In this document: positions 14,805-21,348 of the stretch, piece by piece
How positions within the stretch are numbered: position 1 is the first letter of the stretch
Layout: each line of letters begins with the position of its first letter
NCBI GenBank assembly: GCA_036381125.1
Contig: DASVDK010000362.1
Coordinates: 1-24,474 of the forward strand
Reading direction: 5' to 3'
From: DASVDK01 sp036381125 [NCBI: Thermodesulfobacteriota bacterium]
GTDB lineage: Bacteria > DASVDK01
Length of the DNA: 24,474 nucleotides
The notes under the pieces: generated by a model
Told to the model about the DNA's origin: nothing
The model's input: the letters and a program-made list of their open reading frames with translations, nothing else
Databases searched by the model: none
Translations under genes and position numbers: made by a program

Positions 14805-15803
14805 ATGAGAAAGCCCAGGATCGCCGTGATCGGCACGGGAGGAACGATCTCGTCCATCTCGGACCATTCCCTCGAGGTGCTCGACTATCCCGAGACGGGC
14901 CGGAAGATGGAGCCTGCGGAGGCGATCGAGCGGGTGCCCGAGGCCGCCCGCTTCGCCGACCTGGTTCCGCTCTCGTTTCGCGCCGTCGGCAGCACCAGGA
15001 TATCGCCGCCCGACTGGATCGAGCTTGCGCAGCTCATCATGAGGACGGCGCGCGAGGAGGCCGACGTGCGCGGCTTCGTGGTCCTACACGGCACGGCGAC
15101 CCTCGAGGAGACCGCGTACTTCCTGAACCTGGTGCTCAAGACCGACAGGCCCGTGGTTCTCGTCGGCGCCCAACGGCCGGCGAGCGCCGTCAGCTCGGAC
15201 GTCGGCATGAACCTGGTCTCCGCCGTGCGGACGGCCGGCGATCCTCAGGCGGTCGGAAAGGGCGTGCTGGTGGTTCTGAACGACGAGATCCACAGCGCCC
15301 GGGATGCGAGCAAGACCTCCACGTATCGGCTGCAGACCTTTCGGAGCCGGGACGTCGGGGTGCTGGGCCACGTGGACGGGGACGGCGTGTATTTCTACCG
15401 CTCTCCCCTGCGGCGGCACACGCTGACCTCGGTCTTCGACATTGCCGACGTGACGGCGCTGCCGCGCGTCGACATCGTCTACTCGTACGCGGGCGCCGAC
15501 GGCTGCGCCGTCGACGCCTTCGTTGCCGCGGGAGCGCGGGGGCTCGTGTCCGCGGGCCTGCCCCCGGGGCTCACGGCACCGCTCGAGCGGGCCGCCCTGG
15601 AGCGGGCGGCGCAGGCCGGCGTCCTGATCGTGCAGTCGAGCCGGGCCGGAAGCGGCCGCGTGGCCCGACGCACCTATCTCAAAGAGCACGCCATGGTGGC
15701 CGCGGACAATCTCAACCCGCAGAAGGCGAGGATCCTTCTGTCGCTTGCCCTGACGAGGTCGAGTGATGCCGACCAGGTGCAGGAGCTCTTCGATACCCAC
15801 TGA
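14805..15803 (+). CDS. Asparaginase-fold amidohydrolase with altered substrate pocket
   Basis: A 332-residue protein of the type II asparaginase/glutaminase family. Catalytic parts are kept: T14 in GTGGTIS, T97 in HGTATLEET, K170 in ARDASKTSTY, and the C-terminal LNPQKARILL block. Residues that hold the amino-acid substrate in E. coli AnsB are changed: Q59 becomes T64, D90 becomes A98, N248 lines up with L256 and E283 with R289 (the last two by eye). D90 and E283 bind the substrate alpha-amino group, so a true asparagine substrate is unlikely; an amide lacking that amino group is more plausible. There is no signal peptide, so it is cytoplasmic. GAGAGAGG ends five bases before ATG 14805. It sits between an amidase and a tricarboxylate transporter. 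Confidence 0.9.
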   Translation: MRKPRIAVIGTGGTISSISDHSLEVLDYPETGRKMEPAEAIERVPEAARFADLVPLSFRAVGSTRISPPDWIELAQLIMRTAREEADVRGFVVLHGTATLEETAYFLNLVLKTDRPVVLVGAQRPASAVSSDVGMNLVSAVRTAGDPQAVGKGVLVVLNDEIHSARDASKTSTYRLQTFRSRDVGVLGHVDGDGVYFYRSPLRRHTLTSVFDIADVTALPRVDIVYSYAGADGCAVDAFVAAGARGLVSAGLPPGLTAPLERAALERAAQAGVLIVQSSRAGSGRVARRTYLKEHAMVAADNLNPQKARILLSLALTRSSDADQVQELFDTH

Positions 15804-15829
15804 TCGGACGGCCCCTGGTCTCGCCGAAC

Positions 15830-15862
15830 GCGCGGCGCCGCGCCGCCGGCATCGCGCCGGCG
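15830..15862. repeat. Palindrome plus hairpin between the asparaginase-like gene and tctC
   Basis: The 14-base perfect palindrome GCGCGGCGCCGCGC (15830-15843) is followed directly by a 7-bp stem, CGCCGGC (15844-15850) with GCCGGCG (15856-15862), loop ATCGC. It starts 26 bases after the asparaginase-like stop in a 211-base gap. No T-run follows. It could be a partial terminator or an mRNA processing/stability element that sets expression of the transporter apart from the hydrolases. Confidence 0.35.
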
Positions 15863-15962
15863 CGGGCAGGCACTGGCCCTCGACCGTCGCCATGGATGCC
15901 CGTCGGGGCAGCTCGGAACACGTGGACGTCCAGGTCACGGGTGGAGATCCACGCGTCACGAA

Positions 15963-15986
15963 GAACCGGCCGTCGATGAACCGGCC
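15963..15986. repeat. Direct repeat GAACCGGCC x2, 15-bp period, ahead of tctC
   Basis: GAACCGGCC occurs at 15963-15971 and again at 15978-15986, upstream of the tctC start at 16015. Such short direct repeats can be regulator half-sites. With only two copies in GC-rich DNA, chance is also possible. Confidence 0.2.
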
Positions 15987-16014
15987 TCTTGGAAACCGTC
16001 ATCGGGAGAGAACG

Positions 16015-17007
16015 ATGAGACACTTCGCCGCACGCGCAACAGGGATTGTCGCCGCCGCTCTGATGCTCGCCTGGGCCGGACCCTCGTTGGCGCAGGACTA
16101 CCCCAGCCGGGACATCACCTTCATCGTCCCGTTCAACCCCGGCGGCTCCACCGACCCACTGTCGCGAGCCTTCGCGGCTCAACTGGAGAAGACCCTTCCC
16201 GGCAACATCAACGTCGAGAACAGGCCGGGCGGGTCGGCCACCATCGGCACCAACCTGGTCGTGCGCGCGAACCCGGACGGCTACACGATCGGGCTCGGCG
16301 ACAGCGCCGCGCTGACCTATCAGCCGCTCGTCAACACCGGGCTCGCCTACAAGACCCCCGATGATTACCAGATCATCACGAAGCTGGCCGACGTCCCGGG
16401 CATGCTGCTCGTCCGCACGGAGGCTCCCTGGAAGACCTTCGACGATTTCATGGCCGACGTGAGGCGGAGGCCGGGCAAGATCCGGGTCGGCGTGTCGGGA
16501 GTGCGGTCGATCGCCGACCTCGTCGTCCAGCAGCTCAACCGGTCCGCCGGCGTCAAGATCGCCACGGTCCCGTTCACCGGCGGCGGAGGCGAAGCGTTGC
16601 TGGCGCTCCTGGGCGGCCGGATCGAGGCGGCGGTCGGGTACGGCGGAAACTCGATGGCCCAGGTCAATGCGGGCAAGCTCAGGGTCCTGGGGGTTTTCGC
16701 GAAGGGGAAGTACCCCCTCGCTCCGGACGCGACGTCCATCCCCGACGCGGGCTTCGACGCCACCCTGCCGGCCAGCTACACCGTGATCGCGCCCAAGGGC
16801 CTGCCGAAGGACATCCTGGACAGGCTCACGGAGGCCTCCAGGAAGGCCATGGAGAGCCGGGAGTTTCTGGCCTTTGCCGAGAAGAACGGCTTCGTGGTCG
16901 ATCCCAAGGGCCCGGAGGAGGCGGTGGCCGAGCTTCGCGAGTTCGGCAAGGAGTTCGCCAGCCTCATCGAGTGGCTGGATCGGATCGAGGCGGGTGCTGC
17001 CAGGTGA
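16015..17007 (+). CDS. tctC: Tripartite tricarboxylate transporter binding protein (TctC/Bug family)
   Basis: A 330-residue periplasmic receptor of the TTT system, which captures citrate-like or other carboxylates and delivers them to the TctA-TctB membrane complex. The signal peptide covers residues 1-24 (hydrophobic GIVAAALMLAWAGPSLA, cleavage after AQ or before it). Family marks are YPSRDITFIVPFNPGGSTD near the mature N-terminus, NRPGGSATIGTNLV, and the G-V-F-A-K-G-K-Y-P-L-A-P-D block toward the C-terminus. The start at ATG 16015 follows GGGAGAG; an in-frame ATG at 15976 would put extra charged residues ahead of the signal peptide and is less likely. The stop overlaps the tctB start (GTGA). 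Confidence 0.94.
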   Translation: MRHFAARATGIVAAALMLAWAGPSLAQDYPSRDITFIVPFNPGGSTDPLSRAFAAQLEKTLPGNINVENRPGGSATIGTNLVVRANPDGYTIGLGDSAALTYQPLVNTGLAYKTPDDYQIITKLADVPGMLLVRTEAPWKTFDDFMADVRRRPGKIRVGVSGVRSIADLVVQQLNRSAGVKIATVPFTGGGGEALLALLGGRIEAAVGYGGNSMAQVNAGKLRVLGVFAKGKYPLAPDATSIPDAGFDATLPASYTVIAPKGLPKDILDRLTEASRKAMESREFLAFAEKNGFVVDPKGPEEAVAELREFGKEFASLIEWLDRIEAGAAR

Positions 17008-17477
17008 GCGGCGCTCCCGTTCGGAAGCGCACGGGGTACCTCGCCATAGGCGGAATCGGCGTGCTGCTCGCCGCCGCCTACCTCGGCATGGCGTTGCAGA
17101 TGCCGTTCGGACGGTTGAGCCAGCCCGGGGCGGCGGTGTTCCCGCTCATCGTCGGTGGTTTGCTCGTGGTGGGCAGTCTGGCGACGATCTGGGAAGGCTG
17201 GAAGACAGGACCCGCCGAGCGGGTCGAGTTTCCGGCCGGAGCGGATCGCGCCCGCCTGCTCGGGGTCGTCGGGTTGCTGCTGGGCTACTTCGTGGCCCTA
17301 CCGTGGCTCGGTCAGCTGCTCAGCAGCACCCTCTTCTGCATCCTGCTCATGCGTCTGCTGTCGAGCCTCGCGTGGCCGCGCGTGGCCCTGTACTCGATCC
17401 TCATCACGGGGACCCTGTACGCGGTGTTCATCCACCTGCTCGGGGTCCCGATGCCGCGCGGTGTGCTGGCCGGATAA
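17004..17477 (+). CDS. tctB: TctB-family small membrane subunit of the TTT transporter
   Basis: A 157-residue membrane protein with four hydrophobic segments (near residues 12-31, 42-62, 85-105 and 125-150), matching the size and topology of TctB. The FGRLSQPGAAVFPLIVGGLL segment is typical: it begins the second membrane helix after the conserved P-G-x-x-x-F-P. The start is GTG 17004, overlapping the tctC stop, so translation is coupled. It precedes tctA by 15 bases in the canonical tctC-tctB-tctA order. Confidence 0.9.
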   Translation: MSGAPVRKRTGYLAIGGIGVLLAAAYLGMALQMPFGRLSQPGAAVFPLIVGGLLVVGSLATIWEGWKTGPAERVEFPAGADRARLLGVVGLLLGYFVALPWLGQLLSSTLFCILLMRLLSSLAWPRVALYSILITGTLYAVFIHLLGVPMPRGVLAG

Positions 17478-17492
17478 CGAGGGGTCGGCCCG

Positions 17493-19019
17493 ATGAGTAC
17501 GCTCGACGGCTTCCTGTACGGCCTCGGGGTGGTCCTGACGTACCAGAACCTGCTGGCCGCCCTCGCCGGCGCGCTTGCCGGCACCGCGATCGGCGTGCTG
17601 CCGGGGCTCGGCCCCGTCGCGGGCATCGCCATCCTCCTGCCGGTGACCTACTCGCTCAGCCCGAGCGCCGGCCTCATCATGATGGCCGGCATCTATTACG
17701 GCGCCCAGTACGGCGGATCGACGACGGCCATCCTGATCAACATGCCGGGTGAGTCCTCGTCCGTCATGACGAGCATCGACGGGTACCAGCTGACGAAGAG
17801 GGGCCGGGCAGGAGGCGTGCTCTCCATCGTCGCGATCGGCTCGTTCATCGGCGGCACGCTCTCCGGCGTGGGGGTCATGCTCTTCTCGCCGGTGCTGGCC
17901 GACTTCGCCATCCTCTTCGGCCCGGCGGAGTTCTTCGCGCTCACGGCCGGCGGCCTGCTGATCCTGTCACGGATCTCGGGCGGCTCGTTCGCGGCAGGCG
18001 TCTTCCCGATGGCCATCGGCCTCGCCCTGAGCACCGTCGGCGAGGAGCCCGTGACGGCCCAGAATCGCTTCACCTTCGGCGTGAACGATCTGAGGCAAGG
18101 CGTCGAGATCGCGGCTCTCGTGGTCGGGCTGTACGGCCTGGCCGAGATCATGAGCGTCGTCGAGGAGCTCAGACGTCGGCCGAAGCCGATCGGGGTCAGC
18201 TTGCGCGAGATGCTGCCCAGGCGCGACGAGATCCGGCGCGCCTGGGCCCCGTACGGGCGCGGGACGGTCCTGGGGTTCATTTTCGGGCTGCTGCCCGGCC
18301 CCTCCGCGACCCTGTCGAGCTTCGCGAGCTATCGGCTGGAAAAGGCGGTGTCCCGATATCGGCACGAGATCGGCCACGGCGCCATCGAGGGGGTGGCCGG
18401 CCCCGAGACGTCCAACAACGCGGCGGCCACCTCCTCGATGGCGCCTTTGCTCGCGCTCGGCATTCCGTTCGGTGCGAGTACCGCGTTGATGCTCGCCGCC
18501 CTGATGGTGCATGGCGTCCAGCCCGGCCCGCTCCTGCTGTCGAACCACCCGGAAGTGTTCTGGGGCGTGATCGCGTCGCTGCTGATCGGGAACATCGTGC
18601 TCCTGATCCTCAACATCCCGCTGATCGGCGTCTGGGTCAGCCTGTTGCGAATCCCGAATCACGTCTTCCTGCCGTTGATCCTGATCCTGGCGGCGATCGG
18701 GTCGTACAGCGTGCGCAACAGCATGCTCGACGTCTACGTGTTCCTGCTCCTGGGCTGCATCGGCTACGTGCTGCGGAAGTTCGACTTCGAGCTGGCTCCG
18801 ATGGTCGTGGGTTTCGTGCTCGGACCGCTCATCGAGAAGCACATGCGGGAGGCGCTGTTCATGAGCCTGGGGGACGTCTCGGTCTTCTACAGCAGCCCGA
18901 TCGCCATCGGGATCTGGACGTCCGTGCTCCTGATCATGGCGTTCGGCTTGCAGCGGGCGATGTTTCGGAGGCTCCTCGGGATCTATCGGAACAGGACAGC
19001 TCCGGGCAACTCCGGATGA
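17493..19019 (+). CDS. tctA: TctA-family large permease of the TTT transporter
   Basis: A 508-residue inner-membrane carrier subunit with about 11-12 hydrophobic segments, which moves the carboxylate using the ion gradient. The family signature lies at about residues 63-86 (GIYYGAQYGGSTTAILINMP then GE), preceded by the glycine-rich GVLPGLGPVAG. A second copy of the motif style occurs at EGVAGPETSNNAAA, with GIPFGAST after it. Length is standard for TctA (about 500). It is the last gene of the plus-strand operon that starts near 13140. A 374-base gap follows. Confidence 0.95.
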   Translation: MSTLDGFLYGLGVVLTYQNLLAALAGALAGTAIGVLPGLGPVAGIAILLPVTYSLSPSAGLIMMAGIYYGAQYGGSTTAILINMPGESSSVMTSIDGYQLTKRGRAGGVLSIVAIGSFIGGTLSGVGVMLFSPVLADFAILFGPAEFFALTAGGLLILSRISGGSFAAGVFPMAIGLALSTVGEEPVTAQNRFTFGVNDLRQGVEIAALVVGLYGLAEIMSVVEELRRRPKPIGVSLREMLPRRDEIRRAWAPYGRGTVLGFIFGLLPGPSATLSSFASYRLEKAVSRYRHEIGHGAIEGVAGPETSNNAAATSSMAPLLALGIPFGASTALMLAALMVHGVQPGPLLLSNHPEVFWGVIASLLIGNIVLLILNIPLIGVWVSLLRIPNHVFLPLILILAAIGSYSVRNSMLDVYVFLLLGCIGYVLRKFDFELAPMVVGFVLGPLIEKHMREALFMSLGDVSVFYSSPIAIGIWTSVLLIMAFGLQRAMFRRLLGIYRNRTAPGNSG

Positions 19020-19059
19020 CGTACGTCCTCGGGCCCGGACGCATCGGGCCGAGTGCCGC

Positions 19060-19076
19060 GCCGGCCACGGGCCGGC
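19060..19076 (+). terminator. GC hairpin downstream of tctA
   Basis: GCCGGCC (19060-19066) and GGCCGGC (19070-19076) form a perfect 7-bp stem with an ACG loop, 41 bases after the tctA stop. There is no T-run, so it is at best a weak intrinsic terminator. Its position at the operon end is the main support. Confidence 0.3.
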
Positions 19077-19091
19077 AGGATCGCAGCTCGC

Positions 19092-19122
19092 TTCGCTGGT
19101 TCAGCAGGGCGTAGGTTATACT
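19092..19122 (+). promoter_or_regulatory. Candidate promoter ahead of the GntR gene
   Basis: TATACT at 19117-19122 stands out in GC-rich surroundings and is one base off the TATAAT consensus. TTCGCT at 19092-19097 is a poor -35 with a 19-base spacer. It lies in the 374-base gap 19020-19393, which otherwise holds only hairpins and no gene I can support. Confidence 0.25.
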
Positions 19123-19334
19123 GCGACCGGGCCGACCGACGTGACGAGCTCCGCGCGCGGGAGCCGGCGGTGAAGAAGAACATCGGGTCTGTCGGACCGG
19201 GCGCGCGCGCCGAGACGACGGCAAGCGGGGGACGCGGAGGCGTCCGTCTCCCGTCGACCAGACCGCCGTCTCGGGCCGCCGCCAGGCCCGCACCGGGAGA
19301 TCGGCGACCGGCCGCGACACGCGGCCCGGTGCGA

Positions 19335-19348
19335 CCGCCTCGAGGCGG
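19335..19348. promoter_or_regulatory. 14-bp perfect palindrome upstream of the GntR gene, possible operator
   Basis: CCGCCTCGAGGCGG is an exact palindrome ending 45 bases before the GntR start. GntR-family regulators bind short palindromes and often control their own gene. A further 6-bp stem, GGACGC/GCGTCC with loop GGAG, lies at 19230-19245. Chance palindromes are common in such GC-rich DNA. Confidence 0.25.
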
Positions 19349-19393
19349 CTCGGCTCACGCGCGATGTGCCGGGCCCACTCTGGCAATGGAGCC

Positions 19394-20170
19394 ATGAAGC
19401 AGACATTGCCGAACGTGCCGAAGCGCTCGCAGCCGGCGGCCGAGCATGCCTACTCGGTCCTTCGCAACGCGATCTGCGAAGGCCGCCTGCCGCCGGGCCG
19501 GCGCATCCGGGAGACCGAGCTGGCCGACTGGCTCGGGGTCAGCCGCACCCCGGTCCGCGAGGCGCTGGGCCGCCTCGAGTCGGAAGGCCTCGTGCGGCTC
19601 GAGCCGCGCGTCGGCCTCGTGGTCGCGTCGCTCGACGCCGCGGCCATCGCCGAGCTGTACGACGTGCGGGCCGCCCTCGAGGGGACCGCGGCGGCCCTGG
19701 CCGCCCGCAACGCCTCGGGCACCGAGATCGCCATGCTCGCCTCCATGCTGGAGGCCGAGCGCCGGCTGCCGGACGATCCGCGCGTGCTCGCCCGCCACAA
19801 CGCCCAGTTCCACGAGGCGATCCGCAACGCCGCGCACAACCGCTTCCTGTTCAAGAGCCTCGGCGCCATCCACGACGCCATGGCGCTGCTCGGCCGGACC
19901 ACCCTGGCCTGGCCCGGCCGCCGCGCCGCCGCGCTCGAGGAGCACACCCGGATCATCGAGGCCATCTCGGCGCGCGACCCGGCCCGCGCCGAGCCGGCCG
20001 CCCGCGAGCACGTCCTCGCCGCCTATCACATCCGCCTGGCGATGCGGGAAGAGGAGGCGACCGGTGCGGCCGGGATTTCCGGCATGCCGGAGGGCGGCAG
20101 GGGGGTCGGGCTCCCGCGGGCGCGGGCGCGACGACGTCGAAGGACTCCGCGCAAGTCGGGCGGAGCGTGA
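19394..20170 (+). CDS. GntR-family regulator, FCD subfamily
   Basis: A 258-residue regulator. The winged helix occupies about residues 12-75, with RIRETELADWLGVSRTPVRE and ALGRLESEGLVRLEPRVGL. The FCD sensor domain follows (about 85-215); it is an all-helical pocket that usually binds a carboxylate through a metal. The three expected metal-site histidines are visible: H140 in AQFHEAI, H184 in LEEHTRI and H206 in REHVLAA. Asn stands where the first acidic ligand often is. An unusual basic, glycine-rich tail of about 30 residues ends the protein (LPRARARRRRRTPRKSGGA). The start at ATG 19394 gives the normal N-terminus; in-frame ATG 19364 is possible. It is 37 bases ahead of an ABC importer operon and likely controls it. 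Confidence 0.92.
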   Translation: MKQTLPNVPKRSQPAAEHAYSVLRNAICEGRLPPGRRIRETELADWLGVSRTPVREALGRLESEGLVRLEPRVGLVVASLDAAAIAELYDVRAALEGTAAALAARNASGTEIAMLASMLEAERRLPDDPRVLARHNAQFHEAIRNAAHNRFLFKSLGAIHDAMALLGRTTLAWPGRRAAALEEHTRIIEAISARDPARAEPAAREHVLAAYHIRLAMREEEATGAAGISGMPEGGRGVGLPRARARRRRRTPRKSGGA

Positions 20171-20207
20171 GCCAACACGAGCTGGTGAAGCAGAGGAGGG
20201 CTCTTCC

Positions 20208-21269
20208 ATGATGGGCATCTTGGCGACCGTGCGGAAGTGGCGGCACACCGTCTTCGCGACCGTCGCGTTTGCGGCGGTTTTCTTCGGCGCGGCGACGCCC
20301 GCGCCGGCCCAGGGCTCCTGGTCCGACGTCGAGGCGGCGGCGAAGCGGGAGGGGGCGCTCACCTTCTATCACAACATGCGGCCGGCCGGCGCCGAGCCGT
20401 TCCTGCAGAAGTTCCGGGAGGCCCATCCCGAGATCCGGGCCGAGCAGGTGCGCCTCGGCAGCGCCCCGCTCATCGAGCGCTTCGCGACCGAGTTCGCCGC
20501 GGGACGGCACATCGCGGACGTCGTCCTCACCTTCCCCGACGAGCGGATCTACGAGGGGATGAAGCAGGGGTGGATGGAGAAGTGGACGCCGCCGGAGCTC
20601 GGGGCGTTCCCCGCCTCGGTCAACATCGACAACCAGATGTTCGCCGTCCAGACGGCGCGCGAGGCGATCGTCTACAACAAGAACCGGGTCAAGCGGAACG
20701 AGATCCCCACCGAGTGGACCGACCTCTTCGATCCGAAGTACAAGGGCCGGATCGGCATGAACCCGCCCTGGCGCTCCGTGGCGGTGCAGCAGGTGATCGC
20801 CTTCTGGCAGGACAACGGGATCAAGGACGCCGCCGAGCGCCTCAAGGCCAACAACGTCCGCTTCTTCGAGGGCTCGGGCGGCATCATGCAGGCGGTCATC
20901 CGGGGCGACATCGACGTCGCCCACATCACGGACCTCCCGGTCAACCCGGCCCTGGCCGACGGCGCGCCGATCGGCGTCGTGTACCCGAAGTCCGGGACGA
21001 CCCTCTCCAACGCCTACGTGTTCGTCGCCAGGCGGGCGCCGCACCCGAACGCGGCGAAGGTCTTCGTCAACTGGCTCATGACGCGAGAGGGTCAGGAGGC
21101 GCTCCAGACCTACGGGGGCCTGTCGGTCACGCGCAAGGACGCGCCGCCGCTCTCCCACCTCCCGGCGACCTCGCAGCTCAGCAACGCCGTGGACGGCGAG
21201 AAGCTCCTCACCCCCGCACGCCAGAAGCAGATCGTCGACCACTGGCGCCAGACCTTCGGCATTCGCTGA
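20208..21269 (+). CDS. ABC importer periplasmic binding protein, family 1 (Fe3+/thiamine/polyamine type)
   Basis: A 353-residue secreted binding protein. The signal peptide spans about residues 1-35 (basic WRHT, then VFATVAFAAVFFGAATPAPA, cleavage near AQ). The mature part has the AfuA/FbpA-like layout: EAAAKREGALTFYHNM, AREAIVYNKNRVKRNEIPTE, a WTDLFDPKYKGRIGM segment, and the C-terminal HPNAAKVFVNWLMTREGQEA. The adjacent tyrosine pair that FbpA uses to bind iron is not evident, so iron is not favoured; an organic ion is likely. AGGAGGG (20194-20200) lies seven bases before ATG 20208, a strong site in keeping with high expression. A second ATG follows at once. An 11-bp hairpin separates it from the permease gene. 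Confidence 0.92.
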   Translation: MMGILATVRKWRHTVFATVAFAAVFFGAATPAPAQGSWSDVEAAAKREGALTFYHNMRPAGAEPFLQKFREAHPEIRAEQVRLGSAPLIERFATEFAAGRHIADVVLTFPDERIYEGMKQGWMEKWTPPELGAFPASVNIDNQMFAVQTAREAIVYNKNRVKRNEIPTEWTDLFDPKYKGRIGMNPPWRSVAVQQVIAFWQDNGIKDAAERLKANNVRFFEGSGGIMQAVIRGDIDVAHITDLPVNPALADGAPIGVVYPKSGTTLSNAYVFVARRAPHPNAAKVFVNWLMTREGQEALQTYGGLSVTRKDAPPLSHLPATSQLSNAVDGEKLLTPARQKQIVDHWRQTFGIR

Positions 21270-21276
21270 TCCCGGA

Positions 21277-21302
21277 GGGCCGCGGCCTTGCGGCCGCGGC
21301 CC
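21277..21302 (+). promoter_or_regulatory. Perfect 11-bp intercistronic hairpin between binding protein and permease
   Basis: GGGCCGCGGCC (21277-21287) and GGCCGCGGCCC (21292-21302) pair perfectly around a TTGC loop, eight bases after the binding-protein stop. No T-run follows and the operon continues, so it is probably an attenuator or a 3'-end stabiliser that lets the binding protein be made in excess over the membrane subunits. Confidence 0.55.
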
Positions 21303-21348
21303 CACCACCGGCCGCGAGCCGGCCGGCCATGCCGACGGAGGGGAGAGC

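Noticed and set aside
19170-19397. GTG-started 75-codon frame (beginning M-K-K-N) ahead of the GntR gene
   Set aside because: Its third codon positions show no G/C preference beyond the background, it matches no family, and its ATGA ending is produced automatically by the GntR start.
20208-21269. Calling the binding protein an Fe3+-binding FbpA
   Set aside because: Overall layout fits the superfamily, but the paired tyrosines that bind iron are not evident, and the linked FCD-type GntR points to an organic ligand.
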